Numbered from the stretch's first letter, positions 1-9,270 are shown. The stretch is 64,000 nt of DNA from Cyclobacteriaceae bacterium (GCA_019638355.1 JAHBTY010000003.1:1-64000), one strand, 5' to 3'. Translations and numbers: made by a program. Notes: a model not told the origin generated them from the letters alone.

Positions 1-89
1 TTATTATATATTTAAATTGAAATAGGGAATTCGAAGTTTACTTCCCGACCCTTTTGAATAACTTCATTTAATCTATACCTGACTGCAGT

Positions 90-109
90 GGTTCGTGTCT
101 TCACGAACC
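90..109. repeat. REP-like palindrome left of the transposase remnant
   Basis: An 8-bp perfect inverted repeat (GGTTCGTG / CACGAACC) around a TCTT loop, 23 bp before the start of the RAYT remnant. The same arms recur right of that gene at 691-743. Palindromes on both sides of a REP-associated tyrosine transposase are the expected arrangement of its substrate. Confidence 0.75.
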
Positions 110-131
110 ATGAAAAATCTTATATTTAGAT

Positions 132-678
132 ATGAAAGACGAGACTCATCCTAATCGTACATCCCACATGGATTTGGGTGAACTCTATTTCTGGACTGCA
201 ATCATTATAAATGGCAAAGTTATTGTAAAAGGATGCATTTAAAACTGTAGTTATAAGTTCGCTTGAATATCCAAGCAATGCTGGTAAGATAGATGGGTTT
301 GCATTCGTCATTATGCTTAATCATATCCATCTGATTTGGCGGATAAATGAAGATAATGGTAAAGAAAGTTCGCAAGGTTCGTTCTTAAAATATACTGCCC
401 ATGAGTTTAAGAAAATGCTTCCGCAGGATGAGTTAGAAAACTATGCAGTTGAAGCCTCCAACAAGAGATATGAATTCTGGCAGCATGATCCGCTCGCTAT
501 ACACTTATACTCGAAATCAGTCGCGTATCAGAAGTTAGATTACATTCATGGTAATCCGGTTTCAGGAAAGTGGCAATTAGCTGATGATCCGTGCGCATAC
601 AAGTTTTCAACTGCTCGATTTTACGAACTTGGTGAGAAAGATTTTTCCTTTGTTAAGGACTTGAGAGAAGAGTTTTAA
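132..678 (+). pseudogene. REP-associated tyrosine transposase (RAYT, IS200-like Y1/HUH), broken
   Basis: Family role: single-strand transposase that acts on REP palindromes. The C-terminal 121 residues are open from 313 and begin AFVIMLNHIHLIWR if read from 301; the H-x-H of the HUH metal site is present. The N-terminal part begins at the ATG at 132 and reads ...DLGELYFWTATIIN in frame 3. Around 205-215 about two bases seem lost (AATGGCAAAG where AATTGGCAAAAG would keep the frame), and the continuing frame meets a TAA at 226-228 before KDAFKTVV. The gene therefore has a frameshift and a nonsense codon. The remaining 122-codon frame could still yield a fragment holding the HUH motif, and ends in ...KDLREEF. 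Flanking palindromes support the identification. The family call is firm; the exact deleted bases are my reconstruction. Confidence 0.8.
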
Positions 679-690
679 TCGTTTGGTTTG

Positions 691-743
691 AGGTTCGTGA
701 AGACACGAACCTTGGCGGTGAGTGGTACGTGCTTCACGAACCT
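691..743. repeat. REP-like double palindrome right of the transposase remnant
   Basis: The palindrome at 692-711 (GGTTCGTG AAGA CACGAACC) is the exact reverse complement of the left copy at 90-109. An imperfect second one lies at 724-742 (GGTACGTG CTT CACGAACC). The outer arms AGGTTCGTGAAG (691-702) and CTTCACGAACCT (732-743) are perfectly complementary, so the block can fold into one long hairpin, as in paired REP elements. It also sits just after the stop of the downstream minus-strand gene and may act as its terminator. Confidence 0.75.
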
Positions 744-750
744 CAAAGTT

Positions 751-1833
751 TTAACCAAACTCCACCCCTAAACTCTTTCCCACTGTTCTTAAATCCTCAA
801 CTACTTTATCCACCAACGGAATTCCTTCTTTCATTCTAATTGCTTCAAACTCTCTTTCGGGGTCACCGGGTATTACTAAATGATCGAAGCCTTCAGCAGT
901 TTTAGCTGCACGAAAGCGCGTAATCCAATTATCCATATGACTTTTAAATTCCTGCGCAGGCCGGAATGCATCTACACGCATCGCCCCAAAAAAGTGACCA
1001 ATGCCTTCACCCACCGGGTCGGCAGGTGGCGCCAGAAAACTAACGAAAGGCGGAACCCACGGCCCATAATTAGCGCCACTTAAAACAGCCGAAAAAATAT
1101 CTACCCACGCACCCAAACAAAAACCCTTATGGCTGCCATGCTCACGATCACTACCCAACGGAATAAGTGCCCCACCATCTTTCAACTCGTGCGGATTTGT
1201 TGATGTGCTACCATCTTTTTTCTGAATCCAACCTTCAGGTGCTTCTTTATTTTTGCGCTGTAGTATTTCAAGTTTCCCATTGGCTGCGGTGGTGGTCGCA
1301 AAGTCGGCCACAAACGCAGGTTGTTTATCGGCTGGTATCGCTACACAAATCGGGTTGGTGCCAAGCAATCGCTCAACAGAGAAAGTAGGTGCTACCAGCG
1401 GACTGGCATTGGTCATGGCCATACCAATCATATCTTTTTGCAACGCCATCATGGCATGATAGCCCGCAATACCAAAATGATTCGAGCCCTTTACTGCTAC
1501 CCAACCCGTTCCGGCTACAGCCGCTTTTTGCATCGCTATTTCCATGGCTTTAGGTGCTACTACAAGTCCTAACCCACTATCACCATCCACCACCGCAGTG
1601 CTGGGTGTTTCGTGTACCACTTTAATGTTGGGTGTACTATTGATGCGCTTTGCTTCCCACAGGCGCACATACCCTGAAAGTCGCGCTACTCCGTGCGAGT
1701 CGATGCCGCGTAAATCAGCGCTAAGCAATACATCGGCTGCAAGCTGGGCATCGGCTTCGGGGCAATTCATTTTTCTGAAAATAGCAACGGCAAACTGCCG
1801 TAATTGGGGATAAGAAATCGTTAATTCAGTCAT
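751..1833 (-). CDS. Ldh family oxidoreductase (malate/L-lactate/ureidoglycolate dehydrogenase type)
   Basis: NAD(P)-dependent dehydrogenase of the malate/L-lactate dehydrogenase 2 family, which oxidises 2-hydroxy acids such as malate, lactate, ureidoglycolate or sulfolactate in the cytoplasm. The 360-residue length is normal. Visible family signatures are RGIDSHGV at about 43-50 (with the conserved SHG), GSNHFG at about 116-121, LLGTNPI at about 157-162 and DFATT at about 177-181. The substrate cannot be told from sequence alone. It is transcribed alone, divergently from the MuiA-like gene (63-bp gap), and ends next to the REP block. ComB, a sulfolactate-related enzyme, lies 5.5 kb away, but a link is only speculation. 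Confidence 0.88.
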   Translation of the reverse strand: MTELTISYPQLRQFAVAIFRKMNCPEADAQLAADVLLSADLRGIDSHGVARLSGYVRLWEAKRINSTPNIKVVHETPSTAVVDGDSGLGLVVAPKAMEIAMQKAAVAGTGWVAVKGSNHFGIAGYHAMMALQKDMIGMAMTNASPLVAPTFSVERLLGTNPICVAIPADKQPAFVADFATTTAANGKLEILQRKNKEAPEGWIQKKDGSTSTNPHELKDGGALIPLGSDREHGSHKGFCLGAWVDIFSAVLSGANYGPWVPPFVSFLAPPADPVGEGIGHFFGAMRVDAFRPAQEFKSHMDNWITRFRAAKTAEGFDHLVIPGDPEREFEAIRMKEGIPLVDKVVEDLRTVGKSLGVEFG

Positions 1834-1896
1834 GGCGCAAAAGTTGCCTGATTCAGGTCGAATTTCAAGTTAATATTAAAATTTATCAGAGTAGTT

Positions 1897-3567
1897 ATGG
1901 AAAAACAGCGTGGACTTCATCTTAAAGTCAAAATTTTAAAAATCATGACAAATCAACTTTTAACATCGGCTTTGGTGATGAGTGCGCTCGTAGCAGCGGC
2001 CCAGCCCGATAAGCCGGTAGATTCGAAGATTACAGATGTTACGGTATTCCTAAACAAAGCGCAGGTTTCGCGCACGGTTAAAACGCGGGTAGAGGCCGGT
2101 AAAACCAACCTGATTGTTACCGGACTTTCTTCGCAGCTCGATCCGCAAAGCGTACAGGTTTCGGGTAAAGGAAGTGTGGTTATTTTGGGAACTTCGCACC
2201 AGCAGAATTTTTTGAGTGAGTTTAATTTACCCAAGCCAATACGAATGCTGAAAGATTCGGTGGAAACTTTGCAGTGGCAGTTGGTATTGGAACAAAGTCA
2301 TAAAGAGATTTTGAATAAAGAAGAGCAGATGTTGCTGAGCAATCAGAAAATTGGCGGCACCAATCAAAACCTTACTGTAGCCGAACTGAAAGCAATGGCC
2401 GATTTTTATCGCTCGCGCTTAAGCGATATTGTTTCAACACGCATGAAGCAAGACGAGAAAATTAAAAAACTGAATGAGCAGATTGCCAAACTGAACACCC
2501 AGATTAATAGCGAGAATGAATTGTATCGTAGAAATACAAGCGAGTTGGTTGTTAGTGTTTCTGCGGAAGCGGCTACGAATGTAGAATTACAAGTACGCTA
2601 TGTAGTAGCCAATGCCGGTTGGAGCCCGGTGTATGATTTGCGCGCGGTGGATACCAAAAATCCAGTCCAATTAAGTTATAAAGCCAATGTGTTTCAAAGC
2701 ACAGGTGAGGAGTGGAGTAATGTGAAGTTGAAACTCTCCACAGCTAACCCAAATCTTAGCGGACTAAAACCTGAATTGTATAGTTGGTATCTGGATTTTT
2801 ATTATCCTTCATTTGATCGTGCACTACAAGGACGAGTTGCTGGGGTACAGATTAAATCGGCAGCCCCTATGTCCATGAGTTTGGACAAACGAAGAGAAGC
2901 TGCTGATGAGGAAATAATAGCGGAGTCTATTTCAAGTTATACATCAACCATTCAAACCTCTTTAAATACCGAGTTTGATATTGCGTTACCTTATACTGTG
3001 AAATCATCGGCTAAGCCGGTGGTGGTTGATATTCGCAGTTACGATATGAAGGCCGATTACATTTATTCAGTAACCCCGAAGTTGGATGCCGATGCGTTTT
3101 TGATGGCCCGGGCTACCGGTTGGGAAGAGTTTAACCTGTTGCCGGGCGAGGCTAACATTTTCTTTGAAGGAACCTTTGTTGGAAAATCGTTTATCGACCC
3201 AAATAATATCAAAGATACGCTGGCAGTTTCGCTTGGTCGCGATAAGCGGATTGTAGTGAAGCGTGAGAAGCTGAAAGATCTTACTTCGAAGAGTTTTATT
3301 GGGTCTTCGCGTAAGGAAAGTTATACCTGGGAAATTACAGTTCGCAATACCAAAACCGATGTAGTTAAGGTTATTGTGGAAGATCAGGTGCCGGTATCGC
3401 AGAATACACAGATTGAAGTGACAACAGTTGATCTGGGTGGTGCGAAGTACAACAAAGATACGGGCAAGCTTACGTGGGAGTTGGAGCTGAAGCCAAACGA
3501 GACCCGCAAGCTTGTTTATAAGTTTGATGTAAAATATCCGAAGGATAAACAGATTTCAGGATTGTAA
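1897..3567 (+). CDS. DUF4140/DUF4139 secreted protein, MuiA-like
   Basis: Family role is unknown; it is named after a 'mucoidy inhibitor'. A hydrophobic signal segment (LLTSALVMSALVAAA) precedes Q36, so the protein is exported. A DUF4140-like N-terminal beta region covers about 45-140 (DVTVFLNKAQVSR), a charged coiled coil about 140-205 (MKQDEKIKKLNEQIAKL), and DUF4139 about 220-556 (ELQVRYVVANAGWSPVYDLRA; NTEFDIALPYTV; YTWEITVRN). The start may instead be the ATG at 1945, which opens directly on the hydrophobic segment; the longer form gives a basic n-region. Inside DUF4139, residues 310-319 read LQGRVAGVQI, like the plug of SusC-type receptors (see findings). It is monocistronic, with a strong terminator right after the stop. 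Confidence 0.85.
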   Translation: MEKQRGLHLKVKILKIMTNQLLTSALVMSALVAAAQPDKPVDSKITDVTVFLNKAQVSRTVKTRVEAGKTNLIVTGLSSQLDPQSVQVSGKGSVVILGTSHQQNFLSEFNLPKPIRMLKDSVETLQWQLVLEQSHKEILNKEEQMLLSNQKIGGTNQNLTVAELKAMADFYRSRLSDIVSTRMKQDEKIKKLNEQIAKLNTQINSENELYRRNTSELVVSVSAEAATNVELQVRYVVANAGWSPVYDLRAVDTKNPVQLSYKANVFQSTGEEWSNVKLKLSTANPNLSGLKPELYSWYLDFYYPSFDRALQGRVAGVQIKSAAPMSMSLDKRREAADEEIIAESISSYTSTIQTSLNTEFDIALPYTVKSSAKPVVVDIRSYDMKADYIYSVTPKLDADAFLMARATGWEEFNLLPGEANIFFEGTFVGKSFIDPNNIKDTLAVSLGRDKRIVVKREKLKDLTSKSFIGSSRKESYTWEITVRNTKTDVVKVIVEDQVPVSQNTQIEVTTVDLGGAKYNKDTGKLTWELELKPNETRKLVYKFDVKYPKDKQISGL

Positions 3568-3571
3568 AGTG

Positions 3572-3597
3572 AAGGGGCGAAAGCCCCTTTAATTTTT
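3572..3597 (+). terminator. Rho-independent terminator
   Basis: Stem GGGGC/GCCCC with flanking A-T pairs and a GAAA tetraloop, followed by TTTAATTTTT. It begins 5 bp after the stop codon of the DUF4139 gene, which it should terminate. Confidence 0.85.
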
Positions 3598-3677
3598 ATC
3601 AATTTTAAGTAACTTTAATTATGGATAAGGACATCATCTTAAAGTGTAATCAGTTAAGTAAGAAAGACAGTTGAGCA

Positions 3678-4430
3678 ATGCAAAGATATTATTTCATCGA
3701 AGCACTGTTCGTTCTACTCGGTCTGGGACTTCTGATAAGTATAATAAAATATCCGAAAGATGTTTTTATTAGGTTACCTCTTGAAATTTTAAAGCTCCCA
3801 TTAAGAGAACTTTGGAGGTTAATATCCATACCTCTTCTAATTTTAGCGATTCCATTATTATACTTCGGAAAAAAATTCAAATGGAGTATTACTCCGACAC
3901 TTCAAAGATGGATAGAGCCAGATACGGACAAGGATGACGAGCAATATCCCTCCTCCAAGAATTTGGAGATCGACTTTGGAATCGGAAATAAATACATTTA
4001 CGTTTTAAATTCGACATGGAATTTTAAAGCCTTCATTCAAGAATTTTTGGATGGCGTTAAAGGAACCTACTCAATTGATAGATTTGAAATAGCGGATAAC
4101 GGACAACAAAAGATTATCAAATTTCCTGGTGACATTAGTTTTTATGACTACCACTTATTTGTACAACACTTCGATAATGAACTTGGTATTAGACAAAGCT
4201 TTGGTGTTTTTATATCGGATAAACTTCAATATTACGTATTTCAAGATACACGAACATTAAATAATCTGGTTGGATTTACATCAAGTAAGAAATTGTTTTC
4301 CATCTATATGTTAGACGATCTGGATGAGAAACAACATCTCAGACTTAATAGTAAACTTAAGATTGATAATTGCTGGAGAGAGCAAATTGTCAGGATAATC
4401 AAATCCGGAAATGAAATAACTTCCAGTTGA
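3678..4430 (+). CDS. Hypothetical membrane-anchored protein
   Basis: I do not recognise this 250-residue protein. It has two hydrophobic segments near the N-terminus (about 6-24 and 46-64), separated by a basic, leucine-rich stretch. An acidic linker follows (EPDTDKDDEQ near 80-90), then a soluble domain of about 160 residues without cysteine pairs or obvious catalytic motifs. The likely topology is a hairpin anchor with a cytoplasmic domain. Base composition looks more A/T-rich than the neighbours. It stands alone, and its stop is 1 bp from the stop of the convergent ppx gene. It could be a recent acquisition or a fast-evolving accessory gene. Confidence 0.65.
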   Translation: MQRYYFIEALFVLLGLGLLISIIKYPKDVFIRLPLEILKLPLRELWRLISIPLLILAIPLLYFGKKFKWSITPTLQRWIEPDTDKDDEQYPSSKNLEIDFGIGNKYIYVLNSTWNFKAFIQEFLDGVKGTYSIDRFEIADNGQQKIIKFPGDISFYDYHLFVQHFDNELGIRQSFGVFISDKLQYYVFQDTRTLNNLVGFTSSKKLFSIYMLDDLDEKQHLRLNSKLKIDNCWREQIVRIIKSGNEITSS

Positions 4431-4431
4431 A

Positions 4432-5346
4432 CTAAAGCAGTGTAGACAACACCCCCTCCTTCAACGAATACGAAGAAACCCGTATCGCATCAAACGGGTG
4501 TACATGCAATAGGTATTTTATAAGGCAACACGCCACCACAATCATATCCACCCGCATTTCAATCATCCCCGGTACCTGCATGCGAGCAGCCCGATCTTTC
4601 ACTAATAACTCTTCATAAATTTCATCAAAAGCATTTAAGGAAAAAGGTGTTTCCGGGGCTTCCGTTACCGGGATGTCGTTGCGAAAGCAATAGATATCAC
4701 TAAGAGTATCGAATGTGCCACTTGAACCAACCAGCGTTTTGGGCTGATGAATTTTCAATTGTTCAACCAAAGGTTTCAATTCGGAATCAGCGTAACTAAA
4801 CAATGAGTTGATTTCTTCTTTTAAAATAGGATCGTGTTTTTGAAATCGTTCCAGCAATCGTTGTCCGCCAATCTCAAAACTGTGACTCCAGAAAATCTCA
4901 GTTTGATTAGCAATAATAAACTCAACACTGCCACCCCCAATGTCCATAACCAGGTGTTTGGAATTTCCCATGGCAATGGCAGATCTCGTTCCAAAGTAAA
5001 TGTATTCCGCTTCCTGTACACCCGAAATGATGTTGGTCTTAATCTTGGTTTCGGCTTCAATTTTTTTAGTTACTTCAACTCCGTTTACTGCATTGCGCAA
5101 TGCACTCGTGCCAAGTGCCAATACACGGGTTACCCCAGCCTCATCAAGGGTTTGCTTAAAAGCTTTCATGGTAGCAAGTGCCCGAGCTATGGCTGCATCG
5201 GTAATCAGGTTTTGGTTAATACCACCCACACCAAGTTTTACGGGTACTTTTTCACGATGAATGATGTGGAACTCTCCGGCTTCTACTTCTGCAATCAGCA
5301 AATGGAAGGTATTGGTACCCATATCGATAATTGCGACTTTATTCAT
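4432..5346 (-). CDS. Ppx/GppA family exopolyphosphatase / pppGpp phosphohydrolase
   Basis: Hydrolyses terminal phosphate from polyphosphate or pppGpp, in the ASKHA (actin-like ATPase) fold. The phosphate-1 loop is DMGTNTFHL (8-16), the catalytic-glutamate region is [13 protein letters not shown] (107-119), and the phosphate-2 loop is DIGGGSVEF (135-143). At 304 residues it is the short form, which lacks the C-terminal HD-like domain of E. coli Ppx. I chose the ATG at 5346 because it opens directly on [10 protein letters not shown]; a longer frame upstream has no family similarity. It is divergent from the carboxylase gene (73-bp gap). Polyphosphate versus pppGpp preference cannot be decided from this. 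Confidence 0.9.
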   Translation of the reverse strand: MNKVAIIDMGTNTFHLLIAEVEAGEFHIIHREKVPVKLGVGGINQNLITDAAIARALATMKAFKQTLDEAGVTRVLALGTSALRNAVNGVEVTKKIEAETKIKTNIISGVQEAEYIYFGTRSAIAMGNSKHLVMDIGGGSVEFIIANQTEIFWSHSFEIGGQRLLERFQKHDPILKEEINSLFSYADSELKPLVEQLKIHQPKTLVGSSGTFDTLSDIYCFRNDIPVTEAPETPFSLNAFDEIYEELLVKDRAARMQVPGMIEMRVDMIVVACCLIKYLLHVHPFDAIRVSSYSLKEGVLSTLL

Positions 5347-5392
5347 GGCTGTATTTCGTGTGCCCAAGATACAATCCAGTGATAACAATTTC

Positions 5393-5400
5393 TATCTTTG
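5393..5400 (+). promoter_or_regulatory. Putative Bacteroidota -7 box for the carboxylase gene
   Basis: TATCTTTG matches the TAnnTTTG -7 consensus of the Bacteroidota primary sigma factor and lies 20 bp before the ATG at 5420. I could not find a clear -33 TTTG at the usual spacing, so this rests on the -7 box alone. Confidence 0.45.
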
Positions 5401-5419
5401 GCCCTCTGAAGTATGTATT

Positions 5420-6991
5420 ATGACCAAACTAAAAATCAAATCCGAAGCCCTTCAACCAAAGTTTGATGAACTGGAACGTAAAAACCAGGAATCGCTTTTA
5501 GGAGGTGGCGAACAGCGCATTGAACAACAACACAAGCGTGGAAAACTAACAGCCCGCGAACGTATTCATTTGCTGTTGGATGAAGGTTCATTCGAAGAGT
5601 TGGGAAAATTTGTGATGCACCGCGCCAAAGATTTTGGTTTGGATAAAGAGCATTACCTGGGCGATGGTGTTATTACCGGTTACGGTACTATTCGCGGTAG
5701 GTTGGTGTATGTATTCTCGCAAGACTTCACCGTGTTTGGTGGTTCCCTTTCTGAAACGCATGCCGAAAAGATTGTAAAGATTATGGAGCTGGCCATGAAG
5801 AATGGTGCGCCCGTAATTGGGTTAAACGATTCGGGTGGTGCGCGTATTCAGGAAGGTGTGGTATCGCTGGGTGGTTATGCCGATATTTTTTATCGCAATG
5901 TAATGGCGTCAGGAGTTGTGCCGCAGATCTCGGCCATTATGGGGCCGTGTGCGGGTGGGGCGGTGTACTCACCGGCTATTACCGATTTTATTTTTATGGT
6001 CGAGAATACTTCATTCATGTTTGTTACGGGTCCGAACGTAGTAAAAACTGTAACGCATGAAAATGTAACAGCCGAAGAATTAGGCGGAGCATCAGCTCAT
6101 AGCACAAAAAGTGGTGTCACTCATTTTGCATGTGCCAATGAAGCCGAATGCATTACCCAAATCAAACAATTGTTTAGTTACATTCCGCAAAATTGTGAAG
6201 ACAGTGTTCCAAATTTACCGTACACACCTGGTAATGAAAATCGCCCCGCATTGAATGAAATTATCCCTGCTAATCCCAACCAACCGTATGATATGCGCGA
6301 GGTAATAACGGGAGTGGTGGATGAAAATACTTTCTTCGAAGTTCATAAGAATTTTGCTGAGAACATTGTGGTTGGCTTTGCCCGAATTGCCGGAAGAAGT
6401 ATTGGTATTGTGGGTAATCAACCTGCTGCATTGGCGGGTGTGTTGGATATTGATGCGAGTGTAAAAGGTGCACGCTTTGTGCGCTTCTGCGATTGTTTTA
6501 ATATTCCGTTGTTAGTGTTTGAAGATGTGCCCGGATTTTTGCCAGGCACCGATCAGGAATGGAATGCAATTATTACGAATGGGGCAAAATTACTGTATGC
6601 ATTTTCGGAGGCAACGGTACCTCGCGTTACGGTTATTACGCGTAAAGCGTATGGTGGGGCTTACGATGTTATGAACTCCAAACACATTGGTGCCGATTTA
6701 AATTATGCGTGGCCCACAGCCGAGATTGCCGTAATGGGAGCAAAGGGAGCGGCTGAAATTATTTTCAAGAAGGAGATATCGGAGGCAACTGATAAAGAAG
6801 CGAAGCTGAACGAAAAGGTAGAGGAGTACACCAAAAAATTTGCAAACCCTTATCGGGCAGCCCACCGTGGTTATGTAGATGAAGTAATCTATCCGGACCA
6901 AACCCGCGAAAAATTGATTCGTGCTTTCGCGATGCTGGAAAACAAAGCAGCGAAATTGCCAAAGAAGAAGCATGGAAATATTCCGTTGTAA
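5420..6991 (+). CDS. Acyl-CoA carboxylase beta (carboxyltransferase) subunit, propionyl-CoA type
   Basis: Transfers carboxyl from biotin to an acyl-CoA (propionyl-CoA to methylmalonyl-CoA) or runs the reverse decarboxylation. The 523-residue length fits PccB/MmdA. Visible signatures are [21 protein letters not shown] near the start, [12 protein letters not shown], the oxyanion-hole region [26 protein letters not shown], and in the second crotonase half [15 protein letters not shown] and [12 protein letters not shown] chose the ATG at 5420 because the family begins there; the upstream frame is unrelated. The biotin carboxylase and carrier subunits are not in this window, so propionyl-CoA carboxylase and methylmalonyl-CoA decarboxylase cannot be told apart. 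It is followed after 9 bp by a MazG-like gene. Confidence 0.92.
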   Translation: MTKLKIKSEALQPKFDELERKNQESLLGGGEQRIEQQHKRGKLTARERIHLLLDEGSFEELGKFVMHRAKDFGLDKEHYLGDGVITGYGTIRGRLVYVFSQDFTVFGGSLSETHAEKIVKIMELAMKNGAPVIGLNDSGGARIQEGVVSLGGYADIFYRNVMASGVVPQISAIMGPCAGGAVYSPAITDFIFMVENTSFMFVTGPNVVKTVTHENVTAEELGGASAHSTKSGVTHFACANEAECITQIKQLFSYIPQNCEDSVPNLPYTPGNENRPALNEIIPANPNQPYDMREVITGVVDENTFFEVHKNFAENIVVGFARIAGRSIGIVGNQPAALAGVLDIDASVKGARFVRFCDCFNIPLLVFEDVPGFLPGTDQEWNAIITNGAKLLYAFSEATVPRVTVITRKAYGGAYDVMNSKHIGADLNYAWPTAEIAVMGAKGAAEIIFKKEISEATDKEAKLNEKVEEYTKKFANPYRAAHRGYVDEVIYPDQTREKLIRAFAMLENKAAKLPKKKHGNIPL

Positions 6992-7000
6992 AAATAGTTT

Positions 7001-7327
7001 ATGACTTTAGACCAAGCCCAACATCAGGTTGATGAATGGATTAAAACCCATGGTGTTCGTTACTTCAGTGAACTTACCAACATGGCTATGCTCACGGAGG
7101 AAGTGGGTGAGGTATCCCGCATCATAGCGCGCAGATATGGCGATCAGTCAGAAAAAGAATCCGACAAGCATAAAGACCTGGGTGATGAAATGGCCGATGT
7201 GCTGTGGGTACTGATTTGTTTGGCCAATCAAACGGGTGTTAATCTCACGGAAGCGTTTCAAAAAAATCTGGAGAAGAAAACAATCCGGGATAAAGATCGG
7301 CACCATCAAAATCCTAAACTGAAGTAA
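7001..7327 (+). CDS. MazG-like nucleotide pyrophosphohydrolase
   Basis: All-alpha NTP pyrophosphatase family (house-cleaning hydrolysis of nucleoside triphosphates to monophosphates). The single domain of 108 residues carries the two metal-binding signatures ExxE (EEVGEVSR, E34 and E37) and ExxD (GDEMADVLW, E63 and D66). It lies 9 bp after the carboxylase gene and is probably co-transcribed, without an obvious functional link. Its stop codon directly abuts that of convergent comB. The exact substrate is unknown; dCTP- or dUTP-type substrates are typical for single-domain members. Confidence 0.87.
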   Translation: MTLDQAQHQVDEWIKTHGVRYFSELTNMAMLTEEVGEVSRIIARRYGDQSEKESDKHKDLGDEMADVLWVLICLANQTGVNLTEAFQKNLEKKTIRDKDRHHQNPKLK

Positions 7328-8029
7328 TCAGCAAACCAGTTCGCCCCGTACTAATTTGGGTATTACGGTATATTGATCGGGAGTTAAACAGTACTCAATG
7401 TCTTTTTGAATGTTGAGCCGCTGTAAACGCTTTACGTGTGAAGAGGCACTCAGATACTCAAGCATATCATCTTTAGCCTGGTTATATAAGCGCTGTGCAG
7501 CTAATGGTGCATCGCAATCGGGCTCTATGTGATTTTTTAATCGTTCAACCAGGGCTCCTGCAAAGAGTGTATCCTCCAGATTTACTTTTCCTTTCCAGCC
7601 TGCACATACAACCAGAATGTTATTGTGGCTGAATAAAAGATACTTGGTAATGGAAGCGAGATTCAGAAAACTGCCAATGATAATTTCTTTTGCCGACTTT
7701 GATTTTTCAATAGCCTGGGTACCATTAGTGGTTGTAAAAGCAATTTTTTTTCCGGCCACTTGCCCACCCATGTATTCAAACGGTGAGTTACCCTTATCGA
7801 AGCCTTCTACTTTTTTGCCATCGCGTTCGCCCGAAGTTATGTACCCTCTTGATTTCATCTGAAGGCATTCTTCCTGGCTGGCAAAAGGTACAATGCGGTC
7901 GGCACCGTGTGCAAAAGCGGTAACCATACATGAAGTTGCCCGGAGGATATCAACCACTACCACTGTTCTGTCTTCCAGCTTATACAGGTGAATTAGTTCC
8001 GGACTTAAACAAACATCAATTGATTTCAT
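7328..8029 (-). CDS. comB: 2-phosphosulfolactate phosphatase (ComB)
   Basis: ComB removes phosphate from 2-phosphosulfolactate to give sulfolactate, known first from coenzyme M synthesis and from sulfolactate formation in Bacillus. The 233 residues match the family: VVVVDILRATSCMVTAF near 23-39, TSGERDGKKVEGFDKGNSP near 65-83, and FTTTNGTQAIEKS near 98-110. Upstream of the ATG is AGAGGTGATAT, a real Shine-Dalgarno-like sequence, rare in this window. It is transcribed alone, convergent with the MazG-like gene with no gap. In Bacteroidota its product may feed sulfonate or sulfonolipid metabolism (inference; no such gene is adjacent). Confidence 0.85.
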   Translation of the reverse strand: MKSIDVCLSPELIHLYKLEDRTVVVVDILRATSCMVTAFAHGADRIVPFASQEECLQMKSRGYITSGERDGKKVEGFDKGNSPFEYMGGQVAGKKIAFTTTNGTQAIEKSKSAKEIIIGSFLNLASITKYLLFSHNNILVVCAGWKGKVNLEDTLFAGALVERLKNHIEPDCDAPLAAQRLYNQAKDDMLEYLSASSHVKRLQRLNIQKDIEYCLTPDQYTVIPKLVRGELVC

Positions 8030-8163
8030 ATATCACCTCTTGAAAACCATTTCTTAAATGTTGTGAACTTCCATAGCACAACCAAAAATCTTACCTGTTA
8101 ACTCTGAATAGTTGTACTCTGATTTAATCATAAACCCTCAGGCTCATCAAAAAAATCAAAGTT

Positions 8164-9243
8164 TTAGATAAATGGCAATTTAACAACTGCCGCTTTCAGG
8201 CTCTTTCCTCGCACATCAACAAAAATTTCGGAGTCTGGTTTTGAGAATTCAGTTGCAACATATCCTAAGCCAATTCCAATATTTAACAATGGCGATTGCG
8301 TACCCGAAGTAACTTTACCAATCACAGTTCCGGCAGCATCTTTTAATAGATAGTCATGGCGCGGGATGCCCCGATCAATCATTTTAAACCCAACCAGTTT
8401 TCTTTTTACACCCTCTTCTTTTTGTTTTTTCAAACTTGCGCTGTTGGTAAATTCTTTGGTGAATTTGGTGATCCAACCTAACCCAGCTTCCAGGGGAGAG
8501 GTAGTATCATCAATATCATTTCCATAAAGACAGAAACCCATCTCAAGGCGTAGTGTATCGCGCGCACCAAGTCCAATTGGTTTTATGTCCACATCTTTGC
8601 CGGCTTCAAAAATGGCGTTCCATACTTTTTCAGCATCTGCATTTTTTACATAAATCTCAAAACCACCCGCGCCTGTATAACCGGTGTTACTCATGATAAC
8701 ATTTTCAACACCTGCAAATGTGCCTATGACAAAGTGATAATACTTGACCGCGCTTAAGTCGGTAGTGGTTAATTTTTGCAATACCGATACTGCTTTAGGG
8801 CCTTGTACCGCGAACAGACAATACTCAGCAGAAAGATTTTTTAAGATTGCACCTTTGGTATTGTGTGTTACAAACCAGTTCCAATCCTTATCAATGTTGC
8901 CTGCATTTACTACAATAAAGTAGTCGTTCTCTTTAATCCGATAAACAATCAAATCATCTACAATACCACCTTGATCGTTAGGTAAGCAGGTATATTGTGC
9001 CTGGCCATCCACTAGTTTGGAGGCATCGTTGCTGGTAATGCGTTGGATCAGTTCAAGTGCGTTCGGACCCTCAACCTTAAATTCGCCCATGTGCGACACA
9101 TCGAAAACACCAACACTATTACGCACGACCAGGTGCTCTTCAATATCCGATGAGTACCGAACCGGCATGTTAAAGCCGGCAAAGGGTACAATTTTTCCAC
9201 CCAGTTTTACATGCAAGTCGTGTAAGGGAATATTCTTTTCCAT
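8164..9243 (-). CDS. gcvT: Aminomethyltransferase, glycine cleavage system T protein
   Basis: T protein of the glycine cleavage complex; moves the methylene group from the lipoyl aminomethyl H protein to tetrahydrofolate and releases ammonia. The 359 residues have the standard start ([18 protein letters not shown]), [20 protein letters not shown], and the C-terminal-half motif [18 protein letters not shown]. Its partner gcvP lies 18 kb away at 26.3-29.2 kb; no gcvH is visible in the window. It is apparently monocistronic, with a -7-like box at 9263-9270. Confidence 0.95.
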   Translation of the reverse strand: MEKNIPLHDLHVKLGGKIVPFAGFNMPVRYSSDIEEHLVVRNSVGVFDVSHMGEFKVEGPNALELIQRITSNDASKLVDGQAQYTCLPNDQGGIVDDLIVYRIKENDYFIVVNAGNIDKDWNWFVTHNTKGAILKNLSAEYCLFAVQGPKAVSVLQKLTTTDLSAVKYYHFVIGTFAGVENVIMSNTGYTGAGGFEIYVKNADAEKVWNAIFEAGKDVDIKPIGLGARDTLRLEMGFCLYGNDIDDTTSPLEAGLGWITKFTKEFTNSASLKKQKEEGVKRKLVGFKMIDRGIPRHDYLLKDAAGTVIGKVTSGTQSPLLNIGIGLGYVATEFSKPDSEIFVDVRGKSLKAAVVKLPFI

Positions 9244-9262
9244 GAGATTACTTTAATGCGAA

Positions 9263-9270
9263 CAAAAGTA
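9263..9270 (-). promoter_or_regulatory. Putative -7 box for gcvT
   Basis: Read on the minus strand this is TACTTTTG, a match to TAnnTTTG, about 20 bp before the gcvT ATG. No convincing -33 element was found. Confidence 0.4.

Noticed and set aside
126-311. Minus-strand 61-codon frame across the RAYT N-terminal region.
   Set aside because: Antisense of the degraded transposase; no independent features.
4834-5382. 182-codon plus-strand frame antisense to ppx.
   Set aside because: The minus strand encodes a full Ppx/GppA with all phosphate motifs; the antisense product has no recognisable features.
5261-5419. N-terminal extension of the carboxylase frame upstream of 5420.
   Set aside because: It overlaps ppx antisense, has no family similarity, and lies upstream of the -7 box; the family start is at 5420.
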